From contig JARDZO010000165.1 in assembly GCA_029240815.1 (NCBI GenBank), positions 1 to 15,709 on the forward strand: a DNA stretch of 15,709 nucleotides, read 5' to 3'. Source of the stretch: Brevibacillus sp. Lineage in GTDB: Bacteria; Bacillota; Bacilli; Brevibacillales; Brevibacillaceae. Shown in pieces: positions 14,208-15,709 of the stretch; position 1 is the stretch's first letter, and each line of letters begins with the position of its first letter. The notes under the pieces are model-generated. The model did not search any database. It was given only the letters and a program-made list of their open reading frames with translations, and was not told the DNA's origin. The position numbers and the translations under genes are program-made.

Positions 14208-15551
14208 AGCTGTCTGCCTACGTCCGTCAAGCGCAACTCTTTTAACACGTCTATATCCGCCTTCCCTACGTGACACATGTATTCAATCAAATGAGGGGAG
14301 ATCTGTTTACCTGTCCATTCGTATTCCCCTGTCTGCATATTTCGGCTGACGAGAGGGACAGACTCCACTCGGCCAAACGTTTCGTTCCATTCCGTGACAT
14401 GGATCGCGTCAATAAATCGATGTCCATTATTGCGATAGGTAAGAGAATTCACAAAGTTAACCGCCCTGCTGATCCTTTCCTGCGTCAACTCGATACTCCG
14501 TCCACCATATTGGTAGACAAGGTCGGTCAAGTCTTGCAAAGCTTTGTGCGGAAACCGCTCATGCATGGCACCGATCGTGGCATCAGTCCCTCTTACGCCG
14601 GCGTTAATGAAATGGTAAGCTTCGATGGGCTCGCGAATTTCTCCTATGAGGATCGTGTTGGCCGTAGATCGATACATGTCTTTAAAACAGTGTGCCAGCT
14701 CTATTCCGATTTCCTCTACATTCTGCAGCTCGATCACTTCACCCGCCCATACGTCACCAAACCTCATCTCATGCTCACTTTCAAAAATGGTTACGTATTC
14801 CGTGCTCGGATCTTTTAACTTCAACATGCACAGCATCAAAGTCGTTTTGCCCGCTGCCATCGGACCGATAACCAGCACATTTCCACGTCCGTGCACTTGC
14901 TGCTCCATCAACAACTGCACTCTTTCATCGAAGGTAGGCTGATGCTGCTTACGTAGACTATCCAGTGAAAATGCCGGAGTCGTAAACCTCCTAACTAAAA
15001 TTGTGGGCACACGTGAATATGGAAAAGTAAACATGGTCAGCCTTGCTTTTAATGAGTCAAGATATCCACTCAAACGAGGCTTTTTTTCATTGAAGGAAAG
15101 ACCCGCGGCATTCGTCAGCTTTTGTTGGAGGGTCTCCACTTCCCGCCATGAAGGCACATACGGGAGAGACTTTTTTACGCCATGCTCGATGTACGCTACT
15201 TTTCTGTTTGCCGAGATGCGCACTTCCTCCACCCATGGTGAAAGGTGCAGCACGGCATCGAGAATTCCCCACCCATAGGTGGCAAAAGTAAGACCTTCGT
15301 AGCCATTTACGTGGGGAAGGATTTCTTCCGTGATTGGACGCTTCACGATTTCTTCAAAGTAGTGCTGCAAGCGAAGAATAATATGATTATGACTATCCCG
15401 GTTTCCTCGTTCAGCGGAAGATAGTATTTTTTGCATTTCTAATTTTTCTTCTCTTGTACTGCCAAAATGATTGAGGTAGTCCCTTGCCGCCTGTTTGAGG
15501 TCCTACCTCGCGCAAACGTGACGCTGTCCACGGCTGCTCCATCGTACGCAT
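14204..15551 (-). CDS. cpaF: CpaF/TadA-type secretion ATPase, probably frameshifted near its start
   Basis: This is the motor ATPase of the Tad/Flp system, a GspE-superfamily cytoplasmic hexamer that powers pilus assembly or secretion. The intact frame begins at an ATG at 15436 (410 residues); in that numbering Walker A is GPMAAGKTT (191-199), the Asp-box equivalent is IFESEHEM (217-224), Walker B is ILIGEIRE (262-269) and the His box is GAMHER (289-294). The N-terminal domain (about 1-150) fits CpaF. Coding-like sequence continues upstream in the same frame to a TAG at 15503-15505. In the neighbouring frame, an ATG at 15551 overlaps the previous gene's stop (TAATG) and gives MRTMEQPWTASRLREV. 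Removing one G near 15502-15507 joins the two into a 448-residue protein, so I place the gene start at 15551 and suspect a one-base insertion or sequencing error. Confidence 0.8.
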
Positions 15552-15709
15552 TAGCTCAACACCGCGCTTTTTTCGGTATATTCAGCCTCTGCTATTTGCT
15601 TGAGACTGCTCATGTAGGGCTTCGGAGGGAAAAACTCTTCGACCAGTACACTGTTGCTGCGATGAGACTGCATCAGTCTTCCTTCAGATATGCGGGGAAC
15701 GACACCGTA
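15551..15709 (-). CDS. C-terminal end of an upstream operon gene, possibly CpaE/TadZ-like
   Basis: An open frame enters from the right edge and ends at a TAA that shares its last A with the cpaF ATG. The 52 visible residues start YGVVPRISEGRLMQSHRSNS and end AEYTEKSAVLS. The opening GVVPR motif, the following charged helix and a final helix resemble the C-terminus of MinD/ParA-like ATPases, such as the CpaE/TadZ proteins usually encoded just before cpaF. This call is inference from position and a weak pattern; the diagnostic Walker motifs lie outside the window. Confidence 0.5.
   Translation of the reverse strand, partial: YGVVPRISEGRLMQSHRSNSVLVEEFFPPKPYMSSLKQIAEAEYTEKSAVLS

Noticed and set aside
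1..15709. CRISPR arrays, insertion sequences, tRNA or rRNA genes
   Set aside because: No regularly spaced repeats, transposase-like frames or RNA gene sequences were seen anywhere in the window.

Overview
The window looks like a Gram-positive Firmicute of the Bacillales, most likely Brevibacillus or a close relative. This is inferred from strong AGGAGG-type ribosome binding sites, frequent GTG and TTG starts, a Bacillus-type dpp/ykf gene set, a DUF3870 gene and Hsp33. Every gene supported here lies on the minus strand, so the natural reading direction is from high to low coordinates.

Region 1 (about 10283-15709) is the 3' part of a Tad/Flp-type pilus or secretion operon. In transcription order it holds the end of an unidentified gene (possibly a CpaE/TadZ-like ATPase), the motor ATPase CpaF/TadA, the membrane platform proteins TadB and TadC, and seven small or medium proteins that each start with one hydrophobic segment. 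These are candidate pilins, minor pilins or assembly factors, and most match no family I can name. Most junctions are stop/start overlaps (TAATG, ATGA, TGATG), which argues for one translationally coupled transcript. The 5' end of the ATPase gene appears frameshifted by one base near 15502-15507. No prepilin peptidase is in view.

Region 2 (about 9713-10146) is a single DUF3870 gene with its own candidate promoter and a strong terminator.

Region 3 (1655-9576) is a dipeptide/murein-peptide uptake and catabolism operon: permeases DppB and DppC, ATPase DppD, lipoprotein binding protein DppE, L-Ala-D/L-Glu epimerase YkfB, NlpC/P60 endopeptidase YkfC, and a second ATPase YkfD (OppF/DppF type). The transporter brings in peptides, YkfC releases L-Ala-D-Glu from murein peptides, and YkfB epimerises it so that ordinary dipeptidases can use it. 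Compared with the Bacillus subtilis dppABCDE-ykfABCD operon, dppA and ykfA are missing. A terminator-like hairpin followed by an extended -10 promoter separates dppE from ykfB, so the enzyme half may be expressed separately.

Region 4 (1-1622) holds a primary-like (RpoD/SigA-related, region-1.1-less) sigma factor gene with its own terminator, a palindromic cre-like site upstream of it, and the first 118 codons of hslO (Hsp33), cut by the window edge. There is no gene-free stretch longer than 300 bases; the largest gaps are about 1461-1721 (terminator and cre-like site) and 9577-9807 (terminator, no clear dpp promoter).
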